Assembly (NCBI GenBank): GCA_012934845.2
Contig: WNNJ02002853.1
Span: forward strand, 1 to 64,000
Direction: 5' to 3'
DNA: 64,000 bases
From: Pomphorhynchus laevis
Lineage: Eukaryota; Acanthocephala; Palaeacanthocephala; Echinorhynchida; Pomphorhynchidae
Each line of letters opens with the position of its first letter. Position 1 is the stretch's first letter. A program made the position numbers and the translations under genes. The notes beneath the pieces are model-generated. The model had not been told where the DNA came from. It saw nothing but the letters and a program-made list of their open reading frames with translations, and ran no database searches. This document shows positions 12,150 through 22,105 of this stretch, piece after piece.

Positions 12150-12960
12150 TTAAAGGCTTAATAAAAGCTTTTTTGTAGGCTTTGAACGTAGGGCAGGCCC
12201 TGCGTGAGGCTGGATGGCTCCCCCACAGTTAGTGCAGGACGGAGGGGCCTTGCAGGAGTCGGTAGAATTAATCGCCAGGCAGGACGAAGAGCCACACATC
12301 CCACATGTGGCCGTCCTACTGCAGCTAGATGCCCAGTGTCCCCATTTGTGACATCGGCTGCAGTGGTGGTATGTGTACTCGTCAATATCAACGATAGTAA
12401 AATTCAGATTGAATCCCATAAAAGGGTTTGAACCGGCTTTGGACAACAGCTGCGCACGATCATTGGGTGCGGAACAGAACCCTACCTGGATAGGGCTGCC
12501 ATCCCTACCCAGGATTTGGCGCAGATTGAAAATCCCAAATTGAGTCGTCAAAGCTTTTTTATCATCCTCATCCAATGAGACGGGCAAGTTATTAATTTTA
12601 AGGAAGGCATTTATCGGTTTGCAAATAAAATCTCTTTGATCCGAGTGAAGTTTGTTGAAATAATCTATGTAAGCATTCAAGATGTCAGCTGAGATAAAAA
12701 ATATCTTCAATTCACTGGCATATATTTTTTACCTTCTTAAAAAGTATTTGATTTCTGTAATTATCTACAAAACCTCGGAGGAAAGTGTTATATAATCTTT
12801 CCTTTTCAATAGGTTTAATAACTTTAATAGTCACAAGCTTATTCATTTTCGGGATGGGGGAGGTACCTCTTCATCATTTGAAGAAAATAGATCATCACTA
12901 ACCTTAGACCGCATAGATATAATCGAAGAGTTAGGATCACTTACGTTACATTCAGCATGA
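12150..12960 (-). pseudogene. LINE copy B ORF1, broken
   Basis: The best part is 12150-12710: a conserved ORF1 core (INAFLKINNLPVSL, LGRDGSPIQVGFCSA), then CSRCHKWGHWASSC, CGMCGSSSC and CTNCGG, three Cys clusters of zinc-knuckle type. Upstream of 12710 the frame is broken, but the N-terminal part continues to about 12,960 (cf. VPPPSRK-like segment near 12,850). Role as for the other ORF1 copies: binding of element RNA. Confidence 0.7.
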
Positions 12961-13234
12961 TAATCTGAGCAGGAACAAAAAGCCTTTGATGGCTCCGACA
13001 CAAAATTTGCGTGATCGTTGTGCTTTTTTTTCGTTTTTTTTATATTTTTAGCAAATCAGCGAAACACTGCTGAATTTTTTTAATTTTTATTGTTTGTTAA
13101 CAATCCCATATAAACACTCGAACGTTGCTTTCGAGTACTTGTCGGTTGGTCATTGTCTGTGTCTAGAGAATATCATATTGGAGTACCTCAAACGACTTAA
13201 AAATATTGCGGCCCATTCATTAATGTTAGGGTAT

Positions 13235-14105
13235 TGATAGTTTGCAAACTGACATAGATAATGTGGAGTTGCGGGTGGCGTCTAACAAGCTTGTGATAAA
13301 TGTTTCGAAATGCAACACATGCGTATTATTAGTAACGCTCGCGAGCAACTAACATCTGTTTGTTACAAATATAAGGGCTGTATTGTGGAAAGTGTCGATA
13401 GTTACAAAGATTTAGGAGTATGGGTTACCTCTAATTTATCAACCAAAAATCACACTGATCAAGTTTGTGCCAACTCCAATAAAATGATAGGTATTATTCA
13501 ACGCGCGTTTGTTCGCGTTAATCCGACTGCTCTTCGTCCTCTGATTTTAGCACATGTATTGAATATACTTTTATATGCAGCTCCGGTTGTATACCTAAGT
13601 AGTGTGCATGAACATAAGAAATCAGAATAGGTACTTCGCAGGGCAACAAAACTAGCATCAACGTTGGCGTCGCTGCTTTATGAAGACATACTGAGATCAC
13701 TAGGACTTGATACCGTAACATGGACCCGTCGGTACATGAATATGTGCCTTGTTGGGCATTTATTTCAACGTCCTCATCACCCTTTTCGGAGTAGGTCCAA
13801 TTACGTGGTTCAAATCTTCTTAGCGGTCATTCTTTAACTATTCGAAGGAACAGGGTACAGAAATTTGGCACGATGCAATTTGATCGAAGAATTGTTGAGC
13901 TTTGGAACAACCTTGAAGCAGACAACGTTGGATGCAGTTCACTTAGTACTTTTAAAAGAAGACTATGAATGGATCAAGCAATGTTTCGTGTTGCATTTCA
14001 TTATTTTAATAACTAATTAACTTATTTACGAACTTATTGTGAGCCAGCTATTTGAGCTAATGGTCGTATGTTGTTAAATGTATGCTAATAAAGGTACCAT
14101 TGATC
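13235..14105 (+). mobile_element. CR1/L2-like LINE tail, second family
   Basis: A 5'-truncated LINE. The frame starts with LQTDIDNVELRVASNKLVIN, equivalent to the post-YADD region of the 1-1.3 kb element, then DSYKDLGVWVTSNLSTKNH. After breaks it ends with IVELWNNLEADNVG, the typical LINE C-terminus. The ORF pieces are at 13310-13630 and about 13,630-13,965. The 3' UTR ends near a GCTAATAAAGG motif at ~14,090. Related to, but clearly not the same as, the first element. Confidence 0.75.
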
Positions 14106-14302
14106 TCATAAAATTCTCAGTACTGAACATTCCTTATCATTTAAATTAAAATATATATTTTTCTTAAAAATAATTTTAGTTAGTAAAAGTACTCTAGTAA
14201 TGGTGTGTGTCGGATACATTATGCTACATTAGTTCGCTGTTTCTGCCTCCATTGCAAAAACATCAAAAATTAAGTTAATTATAAAAATATGTTAATTTAT
14301 AG
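14106..14302. other. AT-rich spacer
   Basis: No feature seen. Confidence 0.4.
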
Positions 14303-15617
14303 GAACAACGGAAAATCAAAGACCATAGGATTATTCAATACTTCAACGGCAACTACCATCATCATCAGGGAAAGAACTTTTTTTACTTGTGCTCTCTCGG
14401 ATATTCTCAACTCTAAGGATGCCCGTATTCAATGGTGTATCTCTATTGAAAACGATAGATGATTGTCATTCTTGCACGCCTTAGTTGGTTGTGATCCAAT
14501 GTCATTACTTAAGAATACTGTCTATCAAAAGACGGGTATCGGATATCGTGTCTTAATCGTCTAGAATTCTTGTAAAGTGGTTGATATCGGTGGCTGCTTC
14601 ACACTTTCGACACGGTAGACTTATATGTTCCTCCGATGATTTTTATGCTGATAGGAAAAATGTTATTACGCATAGTTTGAGGGAGTGGTTTTTCCAGATG
14701 GGCAATTAAAAAAGTCCTTTATAGTTTAGCGATACTGAGAAGCCGCATAGTTGGTCCTCAGAAAATGGTGAATTATTACAGGGTGAATTCCTTACATAAA
14801 TAACAGATGGAATTCTCGTTTATCCAATTTTATTTCTAAGAATGCGATGATATCAATACGAATAAAGTTTGCATTTATAAAAGAAAATTGCCTAAACCCT
14901 TATCTAGTAGAAAGTCAATAGTTTATAAAATACCTTGCTCGAATCGTGACTTTGTTTATATTGACCAAACTGGGTAATGTTTATCTAAAAGAATCAAACA
15001 ACACGTCCTACAAAATGGAACTGTTTATAATACCATTGCTCAGCATTTCACATCACTTAATCACATGGTTGATTTTCAGAACGCTACTGCATTGTCTTAC
15101 GAAAGCAATTATTTATCACGTATAATAGAATAAGCCTTTTTATGGCTTGTGAGTCTAACCCAATGGCTAATAATAAACCTGACTATAATCTTAAGTTAAA
15201 ATATAATTAATGTATCTGTTTTTGACTATTCATAGTAATATCCGAGATCTTTATTTTTTGTTTAGTCCGTTTGCATTCTAGATTTTGTTTGAATTGTATA
15301 GTTAATTTTATTGTAATAATAACGATATCTAATTGCTATAATTTTATGTTTTACTGTTTTATTTTTGTTTTTGTTCCTATGGCTAATAATGTTAATGTTT
15401 TGTTTTGCTTCATTATGCGATGATTAACTGTTTGATCGCTTTCTTTTGTTATTTAGCTTACTTTTTTATCCATTTCGTAGCGGAGCACAGCATATAAATA
15501 CTTATTCATATTCTTTAAATGTACAAAACTGTAAAATTTTTTATTTTCCTGATGATGACAGTTGCCATTGAAATATTAAATAATTCTTTGGTCTTTGATT
15601 TTCCTTTGTACCTATAA
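14303..15617 (+). mobile_element. Penelope-like element remnant with GIY-YIG, inverted ends
   Basis: Flanked by ~65-bp inverted repeats (14,303-14,372 and 15,548-15,617), each containing CTGATGATGA and a hammerhead-like half core. Between them are the C-terminal part of a PLE reverse transcriptase (LSFLHALVG ... NTVYQKTG, about 14,440-14,560) and a GIY-YIG nuclease segment (IVYKIPC ... VYIDQTG ... KRIKQHV, about 14,905-15,010) followed by a conserved tail to ~15,130. PLEs move by target-primed reverse transcription with a GIY-YIG endonuclease. This copy is 5'-truncated and has several breaks, so it is an old fossil. Confidence 0.75.
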
Positions 15618-16064
15618 ATTCGAGGAAATGAATGACTTAAATAACTTAAATAACATGAGATTAATAAATTAGTATTATATTTGAAAAGTTAGATTTTTTA
15701 CCCTAAAACTTTACTAAAATGCTAGATAATTAAGGAACATTATGGGTATTTCATTTTCATTATTAATTTTGAAATTCATAATTTTTAAAATACTTTAAAA
15801 TTGAAGATATATATTAAATATTTTTAAATTCATATTCGATTTTAATTTAAAGAATTTTTCAATTACATATTAATTTAATATTTACATTAATATAATTTTT
15901 TATAATTACAACTATAATATACCGCTAGGCAGTATCAAAAGAATACAATGATGAATAAGCTCCGAGATACAACAGGAATTTGAACTATAACCACCTTTGA
16001 AGTAACCGACAGAAAATTAAAGCAGCACATCAATTTTTCCTTTAAAAGGCGGTTTCATATATAT
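15618..16064. other. AT-rich DNA, no gene seen
   Basis: Low-complexity A/T sequence with no open frame or match elsewhere in the window. Confidence 0.5.
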
Positions 16065-16500
16065 AATTATAATGTGATACTAGTATCACATTATAATTGC
16101 CCAACATCTGTCGTTGAATGGGAAAACTCAAATGCGCCTTTGGGGTACTTGGGCTATCTCGGGATTAGTCTTCTTCTCTAGAGGACGTCCCCCAGAGCAA
16201 ATACTAAGGTTTCTTAAGCTCCTCATCTCCCGCTTACCCTTCATAGTTCGCGCCGACTGGACTCTTCGGGGGGGGGTGAAAGACCCCGGGTGGTTTAGTC
16301 GGAAAGCGGCGTGCTGGATCGGTTGGAGGGCTCAGATCCCTTTGGATTTGGGGTCTCTTTGTGTATAGTGTTGGAGACTGTCATGTCAAGTTCAAGATGC
16401 AGTTCATTTATCTGGCATTAACATTATAACTATTTTGTTGTCATTATTTATGTCGTTATGTATTATTTTTTTAATAAAACCTTTATTATTACATTATAAT
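16065..16500 (+). mobile_element. Jockey-superfamily LINE, copy C (3' stub) with palindrome at its 5' junction
   Basis: A strongly 5'-truncated copy. It begins at about 16,100 in the ORF2 C-terminus (NGKTQMRLWGTWAIS, FSRGRPPEQ) and runs through PGWFSRKAACWIGW into the 3' UTR, ending near 16,500. A perfect 34-bp palindrome without spacer (16,065-16,098, AATTATAATGTGATACT plus its complement) sits exactly at the truncation point. Confidence 0.8.
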
Positions 16501-16539
16501 TATATATTATACTGTATTCATTCTAATGGATCCTGGACA

Positions 16540-17005
16540 ACGGTCTCCGTATATCACATTATATATAGCTTGTTAGACTGAACTTTGATTCACGACTTTC
16601 AGTCACCATGTCACTTCTAAACGACCAGTGAGTATACATCAACACTCATCAGTAGAATGAAGTACTCACTGGTCCTTTCGGTTGCCTATGTGACATTGTG
16701 AATAAAGGCGTTTCTGACACTTTGCTTAATTGTCCGAGGCTTACACTCAGTGCCAGATCGAATTGCAGTGCGGACCATCCTTAAACACTAGGCAGAAATT
16801 GTTGCGGAATTGCCGCTGCACTCGTTGGATCCTTAATGGATACGGCACGTGTAAAGTAGTGCACGGATGTGCTGAGTAGACAACGGTCCAGGATTTCTTT
16901 CGAAATACGGCATTTATACAAAATGGTGTTGCTTGTTAGACTGGACTTTGATTCACGACTTTCAGTCACCATGTCACTTCTAGACATGTCACTCAAAAAC
17001 TTCTA
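16540..17005 (-). repeat. Structured ~360-bp repeat, unit 1 (inverted)
   Basis: Reverse-complement copy of the units at 17,006-17,365 and 17,366-17,660. It shares the blocks GGTCCGCAC, AATTAAGCAAAGTGTC, GGCAACCGAAA, a long hairpin (GACCAGTGAGTA with its complement), GTCACCATGTCACTTCTA and CGTTGGATCC. It probably moved as RNA, since the hairpin is kept by paired changes between copies. No coding capacity. Confidence 0.7.
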
Positions 17006-17365
17006 GGATGATGGTCCGCACAGCAATTCGATCTAGTAAAGAGCAAAAGCCTCAGACAATTAAGCAAAGTGTCGGAAACGCCTTTATTCACAATGTCACA
17101 CAGGCAACCGAAACGACCATTGAGTACTTCATTCTACTTTTGAGTGTTGCCAGGTACTCATTGGTCGTCTAGAAGTGACATAGTGACTGAAAGTCGTGAA
17201 TCAAAGTCCAGTCTAACAAGCAACACCGTTTAGTATAAGTACCGTATTTCGAAAGAAATCATGGACCGTTGTCTACTCAGCACATCCGTCCACTACTATT
17301 ATACATGCCGTATCCATTAAGGATCCAACGAGTGCAGCGACAATTCAGCAACAACCTCTGACTAG
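17006..17365 (+). repeat. Structured ~360-bp repeat, unit 2
   Basis: Direct copy; the distance between equivalent points (GGTCCGCAC) of units 2 and 3 is 364 bp. Predicted fold: ATGTCAC (17,093) pairs with GTGACAT (17,175). Inside lies GGCAACC, then GAAAC (17,110), then a 13-bp hairpin (17,115-17,127 with 17,154-17,166), then GTC (17,167). GAAA plus stem plus GTC is the 3' half of a hammerhead core, but CTGANGA is absent. Confidence 0.7.
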
Positions 17366-17660
17366 TGTTTAAGGATGGTCCGCACAGCAATTCTATCTGG
17401 TAAAGAGCGTAAGCCTCATACAATTAAGCAAAGTGTCAGAAACGCCTTTATTCACAATGTCACACAAGCAACCGAAGCGACCAGTGAGTACTTCATTTTA
17501 CTGATTAGTGTTGCCGGGTACTCATTGGTCGTCTAGAAGTAGCATGGTGACTGAAAGTCCAGTCTAACAAACAACAGAATTTTGTATAAATGCCGTATTT
17601 CAAAAAAATTCTAAACGGTTGTCTACTCAGCACATCAGTGCATTACTATATTATATTTGT
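17366..17660 (+). repeat. Structured ~360-bp repeat, unit 3 (partial)
   Basis: Third unit, directly after unit 2. It keeps the hairpin (GACCAGTGAGTAC with GTACTCATTGGTC, one G-T pair) and the GTC after it. It is cut short near TCAGCACATCAGTGCATTAC at 17,640. Confidence 0.65.
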
Positions 17661-18165
17661 TAATGCGAAAAATCGCTTGAAACAGTGGTTCAGGAGCCAA
17701 AACTATTTACGATTGATTTTTAATCCATATTTGCTGCTAAATTACTTGACTTCGATCATCAGCTCCATCAGTCTAATGTATCACTCCGAGATGCCCCTAA
17801 CCACCCAGCAGTCATCGTCAGTCGGATGAAGTGGTTAGGGTGCGTTTCGACTGCTTTTGTGATAACTATAAAGACACCAGCAATTCCTCACGATGCTATA
17901 CGAAGCTCAGGTGCAGAAGCGTTTTTACTGGTTTGCTACGTGTGTGGACCTTCTAGTTATTCTTTATATAAGGCACAAATGCGTATCCGTTGATTACGAG
18001 GGCACTGAATTTCTCACGGGATTCCATAAGGAATCTAGAGCAGCGTGTTTTCGCTGCTCTGGGGCGAAAGTACGCTGTTCCAGAGCAGCACTTGTGTATT
18101 TCATAATACCTTTTCGTATATGCCTTTTTTACCTTTTAAGAATAAAACTTGATTTTGTGATTAAG
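17661..18165 (+). promoter_or_regulatory. 5' flank of NDC80, with two strong hairpins
   Basis: The region between the repeats and the NDC80 start. It holds a hairpin with 10-bp arms (CCCTAACCAC at 17,790s with GTGGTTAGGG at ~17,830), followed by GCGTTTCGACTGC, and a 9-bp-arm hairpin AGAGCAGCG/CGCTGCTCT at 18,037-18,060. The open frame continues upstream of the chosen start to 17,893, but that part has no resemblance to NDC80. No TATA box is obvious. Promoter assignment is by position only. Confidence 0.3.
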
Positions 18166-20448
18166 ATGTGGCAGAATCATCGAAGTAAATCTTCAGATTT
18201 AAGTAACAGTAAAGCTCGTCGATTAAGACATGTATCAACTGGAGGAAATGCTAGGCATACAGGTAGTAATTTTAATAACAATTGCCTAACAGTGCGTAAG
18301 CATGGTCGATCAAGAAGCTACGAATCCGATATAAGACCAGGACGTAGAACCGTGATTGGAACGAACACAGTTCGAAAGCCAGATAGATATCCTCATAGGC
18401 TAATAGAGGAATCTAATGATAGCATTAAAAATAACAATGATTCACCGCTATACATCACACCCTTTGACGACACACGACGAACACTGATTGCATCGAATTT
18501 TTCTTCAACATATGTTCAAATGATGATATCGACTATAGTAAATCATTATAACAGTCTGTCCACTGATCAGATATCGAGTAAGATGATTGCCCGCCCTCCA
18601 GGTCAAAAGGAGTTCTTTAATATATTTGAAGTAATATTCCAAGGTATTGATCCTAACAGTAAACATTCAATTCAAACTAAAAGCACCGAATCAAGTAAAG
18701 GTGTATCAATAAACATAAAGTCTAAAGCCAAATCAAAAATACCAGCAAATCTAATTATTTTGAACATTCTCGAACACCTGAAATATCCGTATAAATTAAA
18801 CCCAAGCATACTACAATCAGTGACGTCTGTATATTCTTGGAATTTGTTGCTGCACGTTCTTTATTGGTTATCGAATCTTGGAAAAATTATAAGTAGTCGT
18901 GATGTGTTAGATTTTATAACGAATGCATGCGAGATGCAAGCAACAGTTGTACAAACGCCAGGTATGCAATTAAAGACACCCGTATCACGGAAGAACGTAC
19001 CTAAAACATATACAGCAACACCAATGAAGCATTTATATGCATCCTCGAAAAAGCTCAGATTAGATTCCAATCCCCGTCGCTCCATAAATTCTGGTAAAAT
19101 TAAATATGAAATAATTAAACATTTAGAATTGCTAAAAGCTGGGTATGTAACTCGTATTAAGCGAAAATTACCAATTGGAGAACTTATGGACAATGCTTTT
19201 CAAGATAAAGATTTTTTAATTGAGAAAGATCTGAAAGAATATAGATGTACCCGTGATTTACTCGCGAAACGATTAAATACTTTAGATAAAGGTGACAAGG
19301 AAATATTAGCGTTCAAGGAATTGGATAGTTCGATTTTAACATTGTATTCGAAATTTGTTTCGAAAAAAGAACTTACGCAATATGTTGAATATTCTGAAAG
19401 CGTTCTTAAAGATTGGTTGAAAAAACTTGAACTGACAAGGGATAATAAACAAAAAATAGAGCAAATGTTGGTCTCCAAAGAATTAGAATATCGAAGTTAT
19501 CAGCAATTGAAAAATGAGTGTGAACCATTACATTTGCGCAAGGAACACTTGATGTCAACATGCCATATATTGAGCGATAGAAGAAAGTCTTTACTAGAGG
19601 AAATGAGAAATAATGAATTGAAAATATCTCGATTAAAGAAAGCGTTTGTTTCTTCCAGCCATCACATAGACAAATTAATGATGACCGTAAAAGTTGCAAC
19701 AATGACTACCGCTGTCTTCGACAACTGTAGTAATGATGAGGGCAATAAAAATTGCTTCAAGCAAAAATTCTCTGATCCTCCAAAGATAGAACTAGGTGAT
19801 ATATTACAAGGATCGGATCTTAAGTCAAAAGAAGGTTTGATCGCCTACCAGCAAGAGGTAAATAAGGCTCGCATTATCTTACAATCGCAGATAATGCACA
19901 TGAAAACTAAGTTATGCGAACATAAGTTAACATTGAATGACTTAAAAAAGATGGAGGAGTTTAAGCAAAACAAATTAAGGAAAGAATTGGCCTGTCAAAA
20001 GGCCGTAAAAGATAAATATAATGAGTTTGATGTGTTAAAAAGAAAAGAAGAGACAGAAGATATGGAAGTACAGATCCATCGACTCCAGTTAGAGCTAGAA
20101 CAGAAAAAAGAGTATATTCATAACAGGTTGATAAATATGAAACAGCTTGAGTCAAATCTACATGATAAACGTACCGAATATGAACATACATTCCTTCCGT
20201 ACGTAAGAAACATGGAAAAACGTTTGAACACTGAATTGGTAGAGTGTAATAAGCGAATTCAGACAGTTGAAGCTAAAATGAACAAAACGAAAAAGCAGTG
20301 CGAATTGTTCGACACTTTAACAAAGACAATTAGTGAACGCACTTTGACGGAAGAACGTAAAAATAAAAATATCGCTGAAAAATTGGCAATTTTAGGAAAC
20401 GTCATTGAAGCGATAAAGAGTAGTAAGAGTGATATAATCCCAAGCTAA
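18166..20448 (+). CDS. NDC80: NDC80/HEC1-like kinetochore protein
   Basis: A 760-residue protein without introns in the coding part. NDC80 is the microtubule-binding subunit of the Ndc80 complex at the outer kinetochore. Residues 1-90 form a basic tail with Aurora-type sites (RRLRHVST, GRSRSYES, GRRTVIG). Residues ~100-250 match the calponin-homology domain: EFFNIFEVIF and ILEHLKYPYKLNPSILQSV, then SWNLLLHVLYWLSNLGK, in the order and spacing of HEC1. There is an extra ~25-residue Ser/Lys insert between the two halves. From ~340 to the end it is heptad-rich coiled coil. The start at 18,166 is chosen because the tail begins there; the 91 codons upstream look non-coding. Longer than the usual 600-680 residues. 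Confidence is high for family. Confidence 0.85.
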   Translation: MWQNHRSKSSDLSNSKARRLRHVSTGGNARHTGSNFNNNCLTVRKHGRSRSYESDIRPGRRTVIGTNTVRKPDRYPHRLIEESNDSIKNNNDSPLYITPFDDTRRTLIASNFSSTYVQMMISTIVNHYNSLSTDQISSKMIARPPGQKEFFNIFEVIFQGIDPNSKHSIQTKSTESSKGVSINIKSKAKSKIPANLIILNILEHLKYPYKLNPSILQSVTSVYSWNLLLHVLYWLSNLGKIISSRDVLDFITNACEMQATVVQTPGMQLKTPVSRKNVPKTYTATPMKHLYASSKKLRLDSNPRRSINSGKIKYEIIKHLELLKAGYVTRIKRKLPIGELMDNAFQDKDFLIEKDLKEYRCTRDLLAKRLNTLDKGDKEILAFKELDSSILTLYSKFVSKKELTQYVEYSESVLKDWLKKLELTRDNKQKIEQMLVSKELEYRSYQQLKNECEPLHLRKEHLMSTCHILSDRRKSLLEEMRNNELKISRLKKAFVSSSHHIDKLMMTVKVATMTTAVFDNCSNDEGNKNCFKQKFSDPPKIELGDILQGSDLKSKEGLIAYQQEVNKARIILQSQIMHMKTKLCEHKLTLNDLKKMEEFKQNKLRKELACQKAVKDKYNEFDVLKRKEETEDMEVQIHRLQLELEQKKEYIHNRLINMKQLESNLHDKRTEYEHTFLPYVRNMEKRLNTELVECNKRIQTVEAKMNKTKKQCELFDTLTKTISERTLTEERKNKNIAEKLAILGNVIEAIKSSKSDIIPS

Positions 20449-20670
20449 TTCCGTTAAGAATTATGTGTTAAAATACGTAAAATGTTAACTTGTAATTTAA
20501 AAACGATTTCCTTAGTGTAACTAACTTTGTAAAAGAAAATTGACTAATGTACTTGGCCTTAATAATTCTATTGACCTATGTTTGCTCCAAGAATTAAATA
20601 TATATTTCAATGGCCGTATTATCAAACTTATTGGTTGCTGCTTGGTTTTGATCTTCGTTGATCTTCGTGA

Positions 20671-20676
20671 AATAAA
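20671..20676 (+). terminator. Possible poly(A) signal of NDC80
   Basis: AATAAA about 220 bases after the stop codon, in AT-rich DNA where the hexamer is common by chance. Confidence 0.3.
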
Positions 20677-21042
20677 ATTTCAACGCTTATTTGGTGGTAG
20701 TTGGACAATTTAAGAATATATTTTGCGGTAAAGTTAAAAAATTTCTTTTATGATTAAATAAGAGAGTTGTAAATAGGAATTCTCTTTTTCAAAAAAAAAA
20801 CAACCAAAAGTTACAAATAATAAATTGTGCCAAAGTCTTGTCTATCGCTCGTCACCTCAACCGTGCCCACAACGCAACTAGCGTTACCGCGTTGTTGCGT
20901 TCTAGAATTCTCTTAAATAAAAAGAAACTTTTGATTTTTTAAATAACTTAAATCTCTTTAGTTCGCTTAAATTTTTGTAAATAAGGAAATAGCCGCTGAT
21001 AAAACTTGCCTCCTTTACATAAATAATTTAATTTTATAGTTA

Positions 21043-21108
21043 GTAATTGTACAATTCTTCCAGGTCATTGCTGCGATACGCTAAACTCACCAATTACATT
21101 TTATCTAA
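21043..21108 (+). repeat. Exact ~65-bp direct repeat, copy 1
   Basis: Starts AGTAATTGTACAATTCTTCC and ends CCAATTACATTTTATCT. Identical by eye to 21,447-21,511, about 404 bp further on. No coding sequence; it includes the palindrome TTGTACAA. Confidence 0.8.
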
Positions 21109-21446
21109 GAGCTTTGAAAAAAATCAGGTCTAAAACACTATTTATATACATACATATATATAAATATATATATATATAAATTCATGTTTCTAATCCATTG
21201 TTCTTATCCATGATTACACACATTTTTCAAAAAACAAAAATTACAAATAATAGTTGTTCTTATAATACATAAAAATCATAATGGCATCTTTGGAATTCGT
21301 TTAAATTGGTTATTTTACAGTCACACAATATGAATTAAATTACGTTGGATAGACAGTTGATAACATCCTCTCCAAATTTATGTTTAGAAATTCAAAATCA
21401 TAAAACTGAAATCAATTACTGTACAATTCTGTACAATTACTGAAAT

Positions 21447-21511
21447 AGTAATTGTACAATTCTTCCAGGTCATTGCTGCGATACGCTAAACTCACCAATT
21501 ACATTTTATCT
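21447..21511 (+). repeat. Exact ~65-bp direct repeat, copy 2
   Basis: Second copy. The identity over 65 bp in otherwise unrelated AT-rich DNA points to a recent local duplication or gene-conversion event. Confidence 0.8.
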
Positions 21512-22105
21512 GAAATGTAAATATAATTTCTAATATGTACATTTAAATAAATTTTTATATTACATTAGATCAGAAATAATTATCAAATCATAAATATTTA
21601 AATTTATTTTTTAACATTCAGTTGCAAAACTACACAATTTTAAACATCTTTCAACTTATCTTACACCAATACATTTTTAAATGTAAGTTACAATCTATAA
21701 AGTACGTTTAGCCATTTTGTTAAGAATTTTAAGATTTTAATGGAAGTTCCAACAATGCTTTTAGTGTAAAATACAAAATTGCTCTTCATTTCGAAAAGAA
21801 TTTGAATTAATTCAATCATTAACTTAAAATTAATATAATTGCTGTTAAGTTATGATAAGTTCAATGTTGTCATTTGGGAAAAGCTCACAAAAATTGTAAC
21901 GTCTAAGTTATAAAATTTATCTTTAAGTGTTACCTACCTAATTTAGCTTGTAATTTTACAGCACTTGTGTATTTCATAAACTTTATGATTTTATAAATTT
22001 CATTAATTTATTAATGATTAATTTAATTCCTATCTTACAGATAAGAATTATATTAGTTTATTTATAAAGCTGCTGTCGGTAATTAACTGGATTACACTCA
22101 ACTAT

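Larger units (their letters stand above)
10509..13080 (-). mobile_element. Jockey-superfamily LINE, copy B, RT core deleted
   Basis: The 3' tail (TTATTTATTTATATAAAAAAA on the minus strand) is at about 10,509-10,530 and the 5' end near 13,080. ORF1, APE and the C-terminal tail are present, but the reverse-transcriptase core is missing. The reading passes from the APE-RT linker (IQSEWPSFRRLAL) straight into the post-RT segment (SSILQHQQLPIFTSRVKYLG) near 11,050. The copy is about 1.2 kb shorter than its sisters for this reason. It lies head to tail with copy A. Confidence 0.85.
20677..22105. other. AT-rich DNA downstream of NDC80
   Basis: No gene seen. It contains a hairpin AACGCAAC/GTTGCGTT near 20,870-20,900, an exact 65-bp direct repeat (listed separately) and, at 21,959-21,979, a 21-bp sequence that also occurs just before NDC80 at 18,086-18,106. 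Confidence 0.5.

Noticed and set aside
17893-18165. N-terminal extension of NDC80 by 91 codons
   Set aside because: Composition is hydrophobic and unlike NDC80 tails, and it includes hairpin and repeat sequence; the basic tail begins at the ATG at 18,166.
20860-20905. tRNA or small structured RNA around AACGCAAC/GTTGCGTT
   Set aside because: Only one stem; no cloverleaf, anticodon arm or A/B boxes.
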